Positions 18,369 to 27,987 of a stretch of DNA of 64,000 bases are shown here, one piece after another. The stretch's first letter is position 1. Each line of letters starts with the position of its first letter. This DNA comes from Clostridia bacterium (GTDB taxonomy: Bacteria > Bacillota > Clostridia > Acetivibrionales > DSM-27016). Under the pieces are notes generated by a model. The model was given only the letters and a program-made list of their open reading frames with translations. It was not told where the DNA came from and ran no database searches. Location of the stretch: NCBI GenBank assembly GCA_026414765.1, contig JAOAIJ010000027.1, forward strand, positions 18,853 to 82,852. Direction: 5' to 3'. The position numbers were made by a program, and so were the translations under genes.

Positions 18369-21011
18369 ATGGCGGCACTTACACCTATGATGCAGCAGTA
18401 TCTGGACATAAAAGAGCAATACAAGGACTGCATACTTTTCTTCAGGCTCGGTGATTTTTATGAAATGTTTTTTAGTGATGCCGAGACTGCGTCCAAAGAG
18501 TTAGAAATTACGCTGACAGGCAGAGATTGCGGACTTGAACAAAGAGCTCCCATGTGTGGAGTTCCTTTTCATTCTGCTGATTCATATATATCAAAACTGA
18601 TAAATAAAGGCTTTAAGGTAGCTATATGTGAACAGGTGGAGGATCCTGCACTTGCAAAGGGTATTGTAAAAAGAGATGTGATAAGAGTCATTACACCAGG
18701 TACTGTAACTGATTCATCCATGCTTGATGAAAAGAAAAACAACTATCTGATGTCTGTATACCGAAATAAGTTCTACTTTGGAATAGCGGTAGTTGATATT
18801 TCTACAGGCGAATTTATATCTTCCCAGATTAACTGGGGTAATACAACAAGTAAGCTGATGGATGAAATAGCAAAGTTCTCTCCTACAGAAATCATAGTGA
18901 ACAGTGAGTTCTATAATGACAAGGAAATAATGGAATTGGTAGGAAAGAGATTTAGCTCATACACCTCAGGCTTTGATGATAAGTATTTTGAAGATGGAAA
19001 TGCAGCTGACATTATACGGAAAAAATTTTCAGAGTGTGAATTGTTAAGCAGGGGATACGATTTATCAATAAATGCTGCCGGTGCACTTCTTGAATATCTG
19101 GAGCAAACGCAGAAAGTTAATTTGAATCATATTCAGGGAATAAGCTCATACAAAATAGAAGAATTTATGGTACTTGACATATCAACAAGAAGGAATCTTG
19201 AGCTGACTGAGACTATGAGGGAAAAATCCAGAAAAGGAACACTCCTTTGGGTTCTTGACCGGACAATGACTTCAATGGGTGGAAGGACAATAAGGAAATG
19301 GATAGAGCAGCCATTGATAAACCTCTCAGATATTAATGAAAGGCTTGAAGCAGTAAATGAACTGAAAGAAAAGTTTATGGTACGTATGGAAATCCGCGAT
19401 CTTTTAAAGAGGGTGTATGATGTTGAAAGGTTGATGGGAAAGATCATATTGGGAAACGTAAATTGCAGGGACATGGTAGCTTTAAAAAATTCTCTTGGGC
19501 AGATTCCGTTCATAAAAAACATACTAGAGCAATGTTCATCAGAACTCAACAAGAGAAATTATAAACAGCTTGATACAATGGAAGACATCTATAAACTTAT
19601 TGAAGAATCAATAATTGAAGAACCTCCTGTTTCAGTTAAGGAAGGCGGGATTATTAAAACTGGTTATAATCCTGAAGTGGATAAGTACAGAAAGGCAACT
19701 ACAGAAGGGAAAGACTGGGTTGCAATGCTTGAAAACAAGGAAAGAGAACGTACTGGCATAAAAAATCTGAAAGTAGGCTTCAACAAGGTATTCGGGTATT
19801 ATATAGAAGTAACTAAATCATATTACTCTTTGGTTCCTGATTCATATATTAGAAAGCAAACACTTGCAAATTGCGAACGATTTATTACGCAAGAGCTGAA
19901 AGAAATCGAGGATACCATACTGGGAGCGGAACAAAAAGTAATAGAGCTGGAGTATCAGCTGTTTCTGGAAATAAAAAATAAAATAGCTGAAGAAGTGGGA
20001 AGGATAAAAAACACAGCAAGAAGTATAGCTGAAGTAGACGTAATATGCTCTTTGGCAGAAGTAGCAGACAGGGAAAATTATACCATGCCTGAGATGTCGG
20101 TCGAAGACAGGATAGAAATAATTGACGGACGACATCCCGTAGTAGAAAAAATGATAAATCATACATCGTATGGAGAACAGATTTCCTTCGTGCCCAATGA
20201 CACACTTCTCGATATGGACGAAAACAGACTTGCAATAATTACAGGCCCAAACATGGCGGGTAAATCTACTTATATGAGACAGGTGGCTTTAATCATACTT
20301 ATGGCTCAGATAGGCAGCTTTGTGCCTGCATCAGGTGCAAGGATCGGTATTGTTGACAGGATATTTACGAGAGTAGGGGCCTCCGACGATCTGGCTGCAG
20401 GGCAAAGCACATTTATGGTTGAAATGTCCGAGGTAGCAAACATTTTAAATAATGCCACTTCTAGGAGTTTGCTAATTCTTGATGAAATAGGTAGAGGGAC
20501 AAGCACTTTTGACGGGTTAAGTATTGCATGGTCTGTAATTGAGTTTATCGGAGATAAGGAAAAATTGGGATGCAGAACACTGTTTGCCACTCATTATCAT
20601 GAACTTACAGAGCTCGAAGGTAAACTTACAGGGATAAAGAATTACTGCATTTCAGTAAAAGAAAAGGGTGAAGACATAATATTCCTGAGAAAAATTATCC
20701 GTGGAGGGGCAGACGACAGCTATGGTATACAAGTTGCGAGACTTGCAGGTGTACCACAGCCGGTAATAGACAGAGCAAAAGAAATACTATGTGAGCTTGA
20801 AGATGCAGATATAAGCAAGAAGGAAATCAAAATAAGGAAAAACAGGATTCCTATTGACGGACAGATAGACCTTTTTTCATTCGGCAATACATCAAAATCG
20901 AAAGATGAAATAATGGATGAACTAAAAAGTGTGGATATTTCAGCGCTTACACCCTTGGATGCAATTAATGTGCTGTATAAGCTTCAGCAAAAAGCCAGGA
21001 AAGGATGCTAA
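18369..21011 (+). CDS. mutS: DNA mismatch repair protein MutS
   Basis: A full-length 880-residue MutS. The mismatch-binding domain starts with LTPMMQQYLDIKEQYKDCI and has the conserved Phe-x-Glu segment (GDFYEMFF). The ATPase domain has Walker A GPNMAGKST, the Walker B region LLILDEIGRGTSTFDG and FATHYHEL. It finds base mismatches and recruits MutL. It starts 64 bp after the YlbF-family gene and ends 10 bp before mutL. Confidence 0.98.
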   Translation: MAALTPMMQQYLDIKEQYKDCILFFRLGDFYEMFFSDAETASKELEITLTGRDCGLEQRAPMCGVPFHSADSYISKLINKGFKVAICEQVEDPALAKGIVKRDVIRVITPGTVTDSSMLDEKKNNYLMSVYRNKFYFGIAVVDISTGEFISSQINWGNTTSKLMDEIAKFSPTEIIVNSEFYNDKEIMELVGKRFSSYTSGFDDKYFEDGNAADIIRKKFSECELLSRGYDLSINAAGALLEYLEQTQKVNLNHIQGISSYKIEEFMVLDISTRRNLELTETMREKSRKGTLLWVLDRTMTSMGGRTIRKWIEQPLINLSDINERLEAVNELKEKFMVRMEIRDLLKRVYDVERLMGKIILGNVNCRDMVALKNSLGQIPFIKNILEQCSSELNKRNYKQLDTMEDIYKLIEESIIEEPPVSVKEGGIIKTGYNPEVDKYRKATTEGKDWVAMLENKERERTGIKNLKVGFNKVFGYYIEVTKSYYSLVPDSYIRKQTLANCERFITQELKEIEDTILGAEQKVIELEYQLFLEIKNKIAEEVGRIKNTARSIAEVDVICSLAEVADRENYTMPEMSVEDRIEIIDGRHPVVEKMINHTSYGEQISFVPNDTLLDMDENRLAIITGPNMAGKSTYMRQVALIILMAQIGSFVPASGARIGIVDRIFTRVGASDDLAAGQSTFMVEMSEVANILNNATSRSLLILDEIGRGTSTFDGLSIAWSVIEFIGDKEKLGCRTLFATHYHELTELEGKLTGIKNYCISVKEKGEDIIFLRKIIRGGADDSYGIQVARLAGVPQPVIDRAKEILCELEDADISKKEIKIRKNRIPIDGQIDLFSFGNTSKSKDEIMDELKSVDISALTPLDAINVLYKLQQKARKGC

Positions 21012-21021
21012 GGTTTATATT

Positions 21022-23097
21022 ATGGGAAAGATTATTGTATTGGATGAAAATACTTCAAATAAGATTGCAGCCGGAGAAGTAATCGAAAGGCCTGCTTCCG
21101 TGATAAAAGAACTGGTTGAAAACTCTATAGATGCAGGTGCAAGTAGTATAACTGTAGAAATCAAAAATGGTGGTATTTCTTATATCAGAGTTACGGACAA
21201 CGGCTCCGGTATAGACGAAGATGATGTTGAAATTGCATTTGAAAGACATGCAACCAGTAAGATTAAAAGTGCAAACGACCTTGATTCAATAAGCACATTA
21301 GGATTCAGAGGTGAAGCTCTTGCAAGTATAGCAGCTGTTTCGCGTGTAGAATTATCTTCAAGGGTACAAAAAAATGCACATGGTATGTATATAAGCATTC
21401 AGGGGGGAAATGTAAAAGAATCCAAACCTGTGGGATGTCCGGTCGGGACAACCTTTATTATACGCGATCTTTTTTATAATACACCTGCGAGATTTAAGTT
21501 TTTAAAAAAAGATAGTACAGAAACAGGTTATATTTCTGATATAATAAGCAGAATCGCTCTGGCTAAGCCGCATATTTCCTTCAAGCTTATCAGCAATAAT
21601 GCAACTATTATCCATACTCCGGGAAATAATGAACTGCTAAGTGCGGTTTTCAGCATATACGGCAAGGAAACAGCAAAGGAAGTAGCAGAAATCAGCTATC
21701 AAGATAATAAGGTAAGAATTACAGGATATGCAGGAAAACCGGAAATATCAAGAGCGACACGGAATCACCAGTCTGTTTTTGTAAATGGAAGATATGTAAA
21801 AAGCAAATTGATTACATCTGCCATAGATGAGGCATACAAGACATTTCTTATGAAAAATAAATTTGCTTTTATTGTGATGAATTTAGAAGTAAATCCTCTT
21901 ATTGTTGATGTAAATGTACACCCTACGAAGATGGAAATAAGATTTTCAGAAGAGCAAGAAATATTCAGAAGTGTATATCATTCAATAAATAATGCACTTC
22001 TGGGAAAAGTAACAGCAAAAACGGCACATTTTGAAGAGAAGGATAATAATATTTCCTATAAATTTGAAAACAAGCCAGCCTACAAAGAAAACTACATTCA
22101 GCAAAACTTTAGTACCGGGTTTCAATATATAAAAGAAAAACCTGAAACATTTACCCGTAAAAATACTTTTTCAACAAGTACATTGAACAATTACACAAAT
22201 AGTGCTAAGAGAGATGAAATCAATGTAAGCAGAGAGATTCGTAAAGAAAGTTTGCCGGAAAAACCGGTTGAGGAAAAAAAATCATTGCATACTTATACTG
22301 ACATAGTTTCACCAGTAAGAAAAGAAAATAATGAACAAACTGCTAAGAATGAAAATACTACTCAAAAAAGCAGTATTGCTGAAATTAATACTATATTGAA
22401 TGAAATATCTGAGGATAGTAGGGAATTGAAAAATCAAAACGAGCATACTGAAACATCTTTGGAACAAAAGTGTCAAAACGTTCAGGAACTAAAGAATGAG
22501 TTTCTTGTAAATTCTAAAATCATCGGACAGGCATTTTCTACTTATATACTGCTTCAGCATGAAAATGAGCTGTTAATGATTGATCAGCATGCAGCCCATG
22601 AAAGAATAATGTATGAAAGACTACGGACAAAATTTATAAATAACGAGTCAATGTCTCAGGAGCTGATATCCCCTGTAGTAATAGAGCTTGCAAACCATGA
22701 GATTAAGTTTCTGGAGGAGGAACAAGAATTTTTACAAAGATTAGGTTTTAATTATGAAAGCTTTGGTAATAATACTATAATGCTTAGATCAATTCCATAT
22801 TTGGATAATGGGGGTTCAATAAAGGAAATATTTACAGAGATTCTTGATTATGTAATCGGAGCAGTAAAAAACGGTTATAAAAAGGATTCATTTTCAAGCA
22901 TTGCAGACGAAGCGATTTATACCCTTGCGTGTAAATCAGCAGTAAAAGCTAACAAAAAATTAGATGACATGGAGATACAGAGTATAATAAACGAGCTGAC
23001 AAAGCTTGAAAATCCCTTTACTTGTCCCCATGGCCGTCCTACAATAGTCAGGCTTAGAAAATATGAACTGGAAAAAATGTTTAAAAGAATAGTGTAA
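21022..23097 (+). CDS. mutL: DNA mismatch repair endonuclease MutL
   Basis: A 691-residue GHKL-ATPase MutL. The N-terminus has NKIAAGEVIERPASVIKELV, DNGSGI and TLGFRGEALASI. A long charged linker (about residues 360-490) is followed by the C-terminal domain with endonuclease motif DQHAAHERIMYE and the CPHGRPT metal site. It should therefore nick DNA itself, as expected where MutH is absent. The ATG at 21022 matches the family N-terminus; an in-frame ATG within mutS would add 31 unlikely residues. Confidence 0.97.
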   Translation: MGKIIVLDENTSNKIAAGEVIERPASVIKELVENSIDAGASSITVEIKNGGISYIRVTDNGSGIDEDDVEIAFERHATSKIKSANDLDSISTLGFRGEALASIAAVSRVELSSRVQKNAHGMYISIQGGNVKESKPVGCPVGTTFIIRDLFYNTPARFKFLKKDSTETGYISDIISRIALAKPHISFKLISNNATIIHTPGNNELLSAVFSIYGKETAKEVAEISYQDNKVRITGYAGKPEISRATRNHQSVFVNGRYVKSKLITSAIDEAYKTFLMKNKFAFIVMNLEVNPLIVDVNVHPTKMEIRFSEEQEIFRSVYHSINNALLGKVTAKTAHFEEKDNNISYKFENKPAYKENYIQQNFSTGFQYIKEKPETFTRKNTFSTSTLNNYTNSAKRDEINVSREIRKESLPEKPVEEKKSLHTYTDIVSPVRKENNEQTAKNENTTQKSSIAEINTILNEISEDSRELKNQNEHTETSLEQKCQNVQELKNEFLVNSKIIGQAFSTYILLQHENELLMIDQHAAHERIMYERLRTKFINNESMSQELISPVVIELANHEIKFLEEEQEFLQRLGFNYESFGNNTIMLRSIPYLDNGGSIKEIFTEILDYVIGAVKNGYKKDSFSSIADEAIYTLACKSAVKANKKLDDMEIQSIINELTKLENPFTCPHGRPTIVRLRKYELEKMFKRIV

Positions 23098-23160
23098 AAA
23101 TGGTTAGAGAAATATAGGTTTTTATTTACAAAGTGGAATGTGATATATTTGGAGGTCAGC

Positions 23161-24102
23161 GTGAAGACTGTAATAGTGATAGTAGGGCCTACTGCATCAG
23201 GGAAAACCAAATTATCTATAGATATAGCGAAAATACTGGACGGAGAAATTATTTCTGCAGATTCGATGCAGGTTTATAAATACATGGACATAGGTACAGC
23301 CAAGCCTGATACTGAAGAAATGTCCGGAATAAAACATTACTTAATCGATGAAATCTATCCTGATGAGGAGTACAATGTTGCAAAGTTTCAACAGTTAGCC
23401 CTCGAATATATAGATGAAATCATTCAAAAAAACAAAGTTCCAATTATAGTGGGTGGTACAGGATTATATATAAATTCGCTCATATATAATCTGAACTTTT
23501 CTGAAACTATAAGTGATTGGGGATTAAGAGAAAATTTGAAAAAAGTTGCAGAGGAGAAAGGAAACAAGTATCTTCATGAAAGGTTGAGGGAGGTAGATCC
23601 CGAAGCTGCAGAAAGTATACACGAAAACAACGTAAAAAGAGTAATCAGGGCTCTGGAGGTTTATGAACATACAAAAAAGCCTATTTCCTATCACCAAGAG
23701 ATCTCTAGAGCAGTGCCACCAAAATACAGATTTGCCGTTATTGGCCTTCGTATGGAAAGACAAAGGCTTTATGACAGAATAAACAAAAGAGTTGATATTA
23801 TGATGGAAAAAGGCCTGGTGGAAGAAGTCAGAAATCTCGTAAAAATGGGGTACGATAGTAGTACTATTGCAATGCAGGGTATAGGGTATAAAGAAATTCT
23901 TTCATACATAAGAGGAGAAGTAACACTAGAGGACGCAGTTTATATAATAAAAAGAGATTCAAGGCACTATGCAAAAAGACAGATAACATGGTTTAAAAAA
24001 ATAGAGTATATACATTGGATTGATGTGGACAAATACAGTGAAGAGGCTGGTATTCTAGAAAATATCAAATATTATATTGCATCATTTGGAATTTTCTTGT
24101 AG
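23161..24102 (+). CDS. miaA: tRNA dimethylallyltransferase
   Basis: A 313-residue enzyme that transfers a dimethylallyl group to A37 of tRNAs. P-loop GPTASGKTKLSIDIA, then ISADSMQVYKYMDIGTAKP, GGTGLYI and the tRNA-binding AMQGIGYKE block are all canonical. The GTG at 23161 follows GGAGGTCAGC. Order mutS-mutL-miaA-hfq matches many Clostridia and Bacilli. Its product is the substrate of MiaB encoded upstream. Confidence 0.97.
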   Translation: MKTVIVIVGPTASGKTKLSIDIAKILDGEIISADSMQVYKYMDIGTAKPDTEEMSGIKHYLIDEIYPDEEYNVAKFQQLALEYIDEIIQKNKVPIIVGGTGLYINSLIYNLNFSETISDWGLRENLKKVAEEKGNKYLHERLREVDPEAAESIHENNVKRVIRALEVYEHTKKPISYHQEISRAVPPKYRFAVIGLRMERQRLYDRINKRVDIMMEKGLVEEVRNLVKMGYDSSTIAMQGIGYKEILSYIRGEVTLEDAVYIIKRDSRHYAKRQITWFKKIEYIHWIDVDKYSEEAGILENIKYYIASFGIFL

Positions 24103-24241
24103 AATATGTGTAGACAAATAATGGTTTATAGATATAAATGCTTATATAAAATATAAGTATATTTCTCAATAATTTTTAATTATTGTAGAAGCTAATGTAT
24201 TTCACTTTTAGATAAAAGACGAGAATAGAGGAGGATTTCCA

Positions 24242-24487
24242 GTGGTTAAGAACAATATTAATTTACAGGATGTATTTTTAAATCAGGTAAGAAAGGAACA
24301 TATAGGTGTTACAATATACCTGACAAACGGCTTTCAACTAAAAGGAATGGTAAAAGGGTTTGATAATTTTACCGTAGTACTTGACAGCGAAGGCAGGCAG
24401 CAACTGGTTTATAAACATGCAATATCAACTATAAGTCCAATGAAAGCTGTAAATTTGATATTTAATGATAATAATAACAGAGAATAA
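24242..24487 (+). CDS. hfq: RNA chaperone Hfq
   Basis: An 81-residue Sm-like hexameric RNA chaperone that binds U-rich and A-rich RNA and can aid small-RNA pairing. The Sm1 segment ([29 protein letters not shown]) and Sm2 YKHAISTI motif are intact. It starts with GTG at 24242 behind GAGGAGG. It follows miaA, the usual position, and ends in a strong bidirectional terminator shared with lexA. Confidence 0.97.
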   Translation: MVKNNINLQDVFLNQVRKEHIGVTIYLTNGFQLKGMVKGFDNFTVVLDSEGRQQLVYKHAISTISPMKAVNLIFNDNNNRE

Positions 24488-24537
24488 CTACATAAAAAAA
24501 GATAGCTACCTTTATAGCTATCTTTTTTTATGTAGTT
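24486..24537. terminator. Bidirectional terminator between hfq and lexA
   Basis: A perfect 22-base inverted repeat (24486-24507 with 24516-24537) whose core is GATAGCT/AGCTATC, flanked by seven As on one side and seven Ts on the other. It gives a proper hairpin-plus-T-run on both strands. Confidence 0.93.
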
Positions 24538-24539
24538 AT

Positions 24540-25181
24540 TTATAATTTTCTGAATACACCTATAACTTTTCCTAAAATAGAAAGATTGTCTGTTACTATT
24601 ATAGGATCGAGGTACTGATTTTCCGGCTGCAACCGTACATAGCCCTTTTCTTTATAGAAGGTTTTTACTGTAGCTTCATCACCTATAAGAGCAACAACTA
24701 TGTCGCCGTTATTAGCTATGGATTGCTGTTTTACTAGTACAAAATCTTTATCGAATATACCTGCTTCAATCATACTGTCACCTTGTACTCTAAGCATAAA
24801 TGCTGTGGAATTCTGGACAAAGTCCACAGGCAGAGGAAAAGTATCTTCTATATTCTCTACGGCAAGAATCGGCTGCCCAGCAGTTACTTTCCCAACAATA
24901 GGCACCTCCACAAGCTCTTTCCTAGGATAAAAATTTTCTTCATTTCTTATGGGTTTATTATTTTTAGAACTGACCACTTTAAGTGCTCTTGGCTTGGTGG
25001 GATCTTTAAGTATCATGCCGTCCTTTTCAAGCCTTTCCAAATAACCGTGTACGGTAGAAGTAGATTTAAAACCTACTGCGCTGCATATTTCTCTGACAGA
25101 TGGAGGGTAACCTTTTTCCTCAACCTGTTTATTGACAAAGTCTAATATTCTTTGCTGCTTTTCATTTAACTTTTTTTGCAT
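24540..25181 (-). CDS. lexA: SOS repressor LexA
   Basis: A 213-residue repressor on the minus strand. The N-terminal winged helix ([38 protein letters not shown]) binds SOS boxes. The C-terminal self-cleaving domain has the Ala-Gly cleavage site (KVTAGQPI), the Ser of GDSMIEAG and the Lys of EATVKTF. ATG at 25181 follows AGAGGTG. It is divergent from yneA with three SOS boxes in the shared spacer, so it autoregulates. The untranslated leader is about 150 bases from the predicted promoter. Confidence 0.97.
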   Translation of the reverse strand: MQKKLNEKQQRILDFVNKQVEEKGYPPSVREICSAVGFKSTSTVHGYLERLEKDGMILKDPTKPRALKVVSSKNNKPIRNEENFYPRKELVEVPIVGKVTAGQPILAVENIEDTFPLPVDFVQNSTAFMLRVQGDSMIEAGIFDKDFVLVKQQSIANNGDIVVALIGDEATVKTFYKEKGYVRLQPENQYLDPIIVTDNLSILGKVIGVFRKL

Positions 25182-25340
25182 AGTAGCACCTCTTCTTATT
25201 TATATACGCTCATAACCTCATACCTGAAACATAGGATATCAAGTGTCCATAATGTGTTTTGAAGATAATTTGGAAACCTGTAATACAAATCATCTTTATG
25301 CTGTTTTGTACAGTCAAACAAATTAATACTATATGATTGT

Positions 25341-25368
25341 ATTATATCATAAATTTTACAAAAATCAA
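25341..25368 (-). promoter_or_regulatory. Predicted lexA promoter
   Basis: On the minus strand, TTGATT (25368-25363), a 16-base spacer and TATAAT (25346-25341). The -35 is overlapped by the SOS box at 25367-25378, giving direct autorepression. Confidence 0.6.
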
Positions 25369-25378
25369 ACTTATGTTC
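25367..25378. promoter_or_regulatory. SOS box (LexA operator) for lexA
   Basis: Minus strand GAACATAAGTTT, one base from the Gram-positive GAACnnnnGTTC core, overlapping the predicted lexA -35. Confidence 0.7.
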
Positions 25379-25397
25379 GAAATTTTCTTACAAAATA

Positions 25398-25426
25398 TTG
25401 ACAAAGAACAAACGTTCGAATATAAT
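25398..25426 (+). promoter_or_regulatory. Consensus sigma-A promoter of yneA with SOS box in its spacer
   Basis: Perfect TTGACA (25398-25403), a 17-base spacer and perfect TATAAT (25421-25426). The spacer contains GAACAAACGTTC (25406-25417), a perfect GAACnnnnGTTC LexA operator. LexA bound there must occlude RNA polymerase. Confidence 0.92.
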
Positions 25427-25437
25427 GTTTTCATAAA

Positions 25438-25449
25438 GAACATCTGTTC
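25438..25449. promoter_or_regulatory. Second SOS box for yneA
   Basis: GAACATCTGTTC, another perfect GAACnnnnGTTC operator, just downstream of the yneA -10 and before its ATG, giving double-lock repression. Confidence 0.85.
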
Positions 25450-25465
25450 CGTATGAGGTGAATTT

Positions 25466-25753
25466 ATGAAAAAGAAGTATGTTTTAAAAAATAAGACGAG
25501 ATTTACAACAGTAATAATGATAATGATAATAACCATAACTACAACTTTTTTGGCAACGACAGTATATGGATATAAGGAATCTTCCTATAAAACAATAATT
25601 GTCAGACAAGGTGACACATTATGGGACATAGCAAATAAAAACAATAAAGAAAGTGATATAAGAAAGTATATCTATGAAATAAAAAAAGTAAATAACCTTA
25701 ACGATGGTAACATAATCTCAGGACAGGAACTAAAAATACCTGTTTTAGAATAG
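25466..25753 (+). CDS. yneA: YneA-like SOS-induced cell division suppressor
   Basis: A 95-residue protein with one N-terminal transmembrane segment (about residues 13-35, rich in Ile, Met and Thr) and a C-terminal LysM domain (VRQGDTLWDIANKNNKE to GQELKIP). In B. subtilis, YneA is divergent from lexA, carries this TM-LysM layout and blocks septation during DNA damage. Position, architecture and two perfect LexA operators agree. ATG follows GAGGTGAAT. Confidence 0.88.
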   Translation: MKKKYVLKNKTRFTTVIMIMIITITTTFLATTVYGYKESSYKTIIVRQGDTLWDIANKNNKESDIRKYIYEIKKVNNLNDGNIISGQELKIPVLE

Positions 25754-25814
25754 TATAAAAATAATTGACATAAACAGTGGTGTTTACTCGTGTTCGACAA
25801 AATTCAATGTTCAT

Positions 25815-25843
25815 TTGACAACCCATTCTAAAAGGAGTATCAT
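25815..25843 (+). promoter_or_regulatory. Predicted promoter of the Ehr-type operon
   Basis: TTGACA (25815-25820), 17-base spacer, TATCAT (25838-25843), 66 bp before the first subunit gene. I see no terminator between yneA and this promoter, so SOS-driven read-through is possible. Confidence 0.65.
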
Positions 25844-25908
25844 AATACCTAGTTTAATTTCCTTTTAAAAGAAGTTTGAAAAAACAGGTTTTATTGGGGG
25901 GTCAATAA

Positions 25909-27972
25909 ATGTATTTGGAAAAGGTTTTCCTTTCTGAAGATTTAAAATACATATTTCTATTCATGTTGGTAATATACATATCAGGTGCATTAATATCCTT
26001 AATTCTACACAAAAGACAAAAAACAGCTTTAATAATATCAAATTCTGCAGTAATAGCTGCTTCTGTAGTAGGTAGCTTTTTTTCTTTAATGATATTATCT
26101 TCAGAAAACAAAAACATTTTGGAGTTTTCATTTGCAAGTAACATCAAAAATATTTCAATTGATTTCAGAATTGATAATCTTTCAGCTTTATTTATACTGA
26201 TTATTTCTTTAATTTCCCTTACAGTTTCATTATATTCATATGGATACTTGAGGCATTACTTACATAAAAGAAATTTAAGCTTATTTGGATTTCTATATAA
26301 TTTTTTTGTTTTATCAATGGTACTGGTTGTTTCATCCGGACATCTATTCTTTTTCCTTATAGTCTGGGAGTTAATGTCCTTGATTTCATACTTCCTGGTT
26401 GTTTTTGAGAACGAAAAGGCTGAAACGCAAAAAGCGGGTGTTATGTACATAATAATGACACATATAGGAACAGCGTTTATTATAGCTGCTTTTGTATTAA
26501 TATTTAAATACTCTGGAACAGCTTATTTTTCCTCAATAAACCTCGAAAAAACACCTTTAGCTGTAAAAAACATAATATTCTTATTTAGTTTGATAGGCTT
26601 TGGCACCAAGGCCGGTCTGATCCCATTACATGTGTGGCTGCCTAAAGCACATCCGGCGGCACCAAGTAATATTTCTGCTTTGATGTCTGGCGTCATGATA
26701 AAAACTGCTGTATATGGTATTATCAGAGTATGTTTTGGTTTTTTGGACCCCCAGTATCTTTGGTGGGGAACGCTGGTACTTGTAATCGGAGGTATCACAA
26801 CAATACTGGGAATAGCGTTTGCCTTAATGGAAAATAATATCAAGAGGTTGCTTGCTTACTCTAGTGTAGAAAATATCGGTATCATAATGATAGGTGTAGG
26901 GATAGCCTTAACATCCTATTCAAAAGGGTATACGGGAATAGCTGTATTTGCCATAAGTGCTGCACTCCTACATACATTGAACCATTCAATATTTAAAAGT
27001 ATGCTTTTCTTAGGTGCTGGAGCTATACATTATTCGACTGATACAAAAAATATGGAAAAGCTGGGCGGCTTGATAAAACGTATGCCATTTACAGCTTTGT
27101 TTTTTTTGTGTGGAACTTTATCCATATCTTCGATTCCGCCTTTTAATGGATTTACCAGTGAATGGCTTATATATCAGTCACTTTTTGCAGGTATCGGAAT
27201 AACCGGAAGCTGGTATAAGATCATACTTATATTAATAGTTGCATTATTAGGAATGGCAGGAGTATTGGTAGCAGCAAGCTTTATTAAGACATTTGGTATT
27301 GCATTTCTTGCTCTTCCAAGGACAAGCAGCGCAAAATCAGCCGAGGAAGTTCCTAAGTCAATGCTTGCAGGTATGGGAATTTTATCGTTCCTGTGCATAT
27401 TGTTTGGCATACTGCCTGGAATAACTCTCAGACTGATTGAAAATGTGAGCAATGATTTTTTTGGTAATTCAATAAGCAGTGTAATCACTGGAAAGTCCAG
27501 CTTCCTAATGTTTTCTGATAAGAGTAGTACATCAATTTCTCTAGCTGCACTTGTCATAGCTTTTTTGATTTTGATTCCCGTCTTATTGCTAATAGTAAAT
27601 CTACTTAAAGGAAAAGCACAAAAAAGAGTGTATAAAACGTGGGATTGCGGGTACAGGGCTTTAGATTCAAGAATGCAGTATTCTGCAACAGGTTTCTCTA
27701 AACCGTTACGAATTGTATTTAGAGCATTATACAGGCCAAATAGAGAATTTGAGGTAGAAAGCGGAGCTACGGAGTATTTTTTCAAATCAGCCCAATATAA
27801 AGTTTCAACTCAATCAATATTTGAAAAATACATGTATGAACCAATTATTAAAAATGTCATAAATTTTGCAAGGAGAACCAGATTTCTTATACAGACAGGG
27901 AGTATACATACTTACCTCATTTATATATTTGTAGTTATTGTTGTAATGTTCATTTATTATGCAAAATCCTAA
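25909..27972 (+). CDS. Ehr/hydrogenase-4-like complex, antiporter-like subunit (HyfB-type)
   Basis: A 687-residue membrane protein with about 15 spans, homologous to complex I NuoL/M/N and HyfB/HycC proton-pumping subunits. Conserved ion-pathway elements are present: the TM5 Glu in FLIVWELMSLISYF, and the Lys residues and HPAAPSNISALMSG in the FGTKAGLIPLHVWLP region. The C-terminal part (about 560-687) has the extra cytosolic stretch typical of HyfB. First gene of a seven-gene co-directional operon. ATG follows GGGGGGTC. Confidence 0.9.
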   Translation: MYLEKVFLSEDLKYIFLFMLVIYISGALISLILHKRQKTALIISNSAVIAASVVGSFFSLMILSSENKNILEFSFASNIKNISIDFRIDNLSALFILIISLISLTVSLYSYGYLRHYLHKRNLSLFGFLYNFFVLSMVLVVSSGHLFFFLIVWELMSLISYFLVVFENEKAETQKAGVMYIIMTHIGTAFIIAAFVLIFKYSGTAYFSSINLEKTPLAVKNIIFLFSLIGFGTKAGLIPLHVWLPKAHPAAPSNISALMSGVMIKTAVYGIIRVCFGFLDPQYLWWGTLVLVIGGITTILGIAFALMENNIKRLLAYSSVENIGIIMIGVGIALTSYSKGYTGIAVFAISAALLHTLNHSIFKSMLFLGAGAIHYSTDTKNMEKLGGLIKRMPFTALFFLCGTLSISSIPPFNGFTSEWLIYQSLFAGIGITGSWYKIILILIVALLGMAGVLVAASFIKTFGIAFLALPRTSSAKSAEEVPKSMLAGMGILSFLCILFGILPGITLRLIENVSNDFFGNSISSVITGKSSFLMFSDKSSTSISLAALVIAFLILIPVLLLIVNLLKGKAQKRVYKTWDCGYRALDSRMQYSATGFSKPLRIVFRALYRPNREFEVESGATEYFFKSAQYKVSTQSIFEKYMYEPIIKNVINFARRTRFLIQTGSIHTYLIYIFVVIVVMFIYYAKS

Positions 27973-27987
27973 TATCGGGGTGAAAAA

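Noticed and set aside
20929..21021. In-frame upstream extension of mutL inside mutS
   Set aside because: The family N-terminus starts at the ATG at 21022, and the extra residues are the out-of-frame reading of the mutS end.
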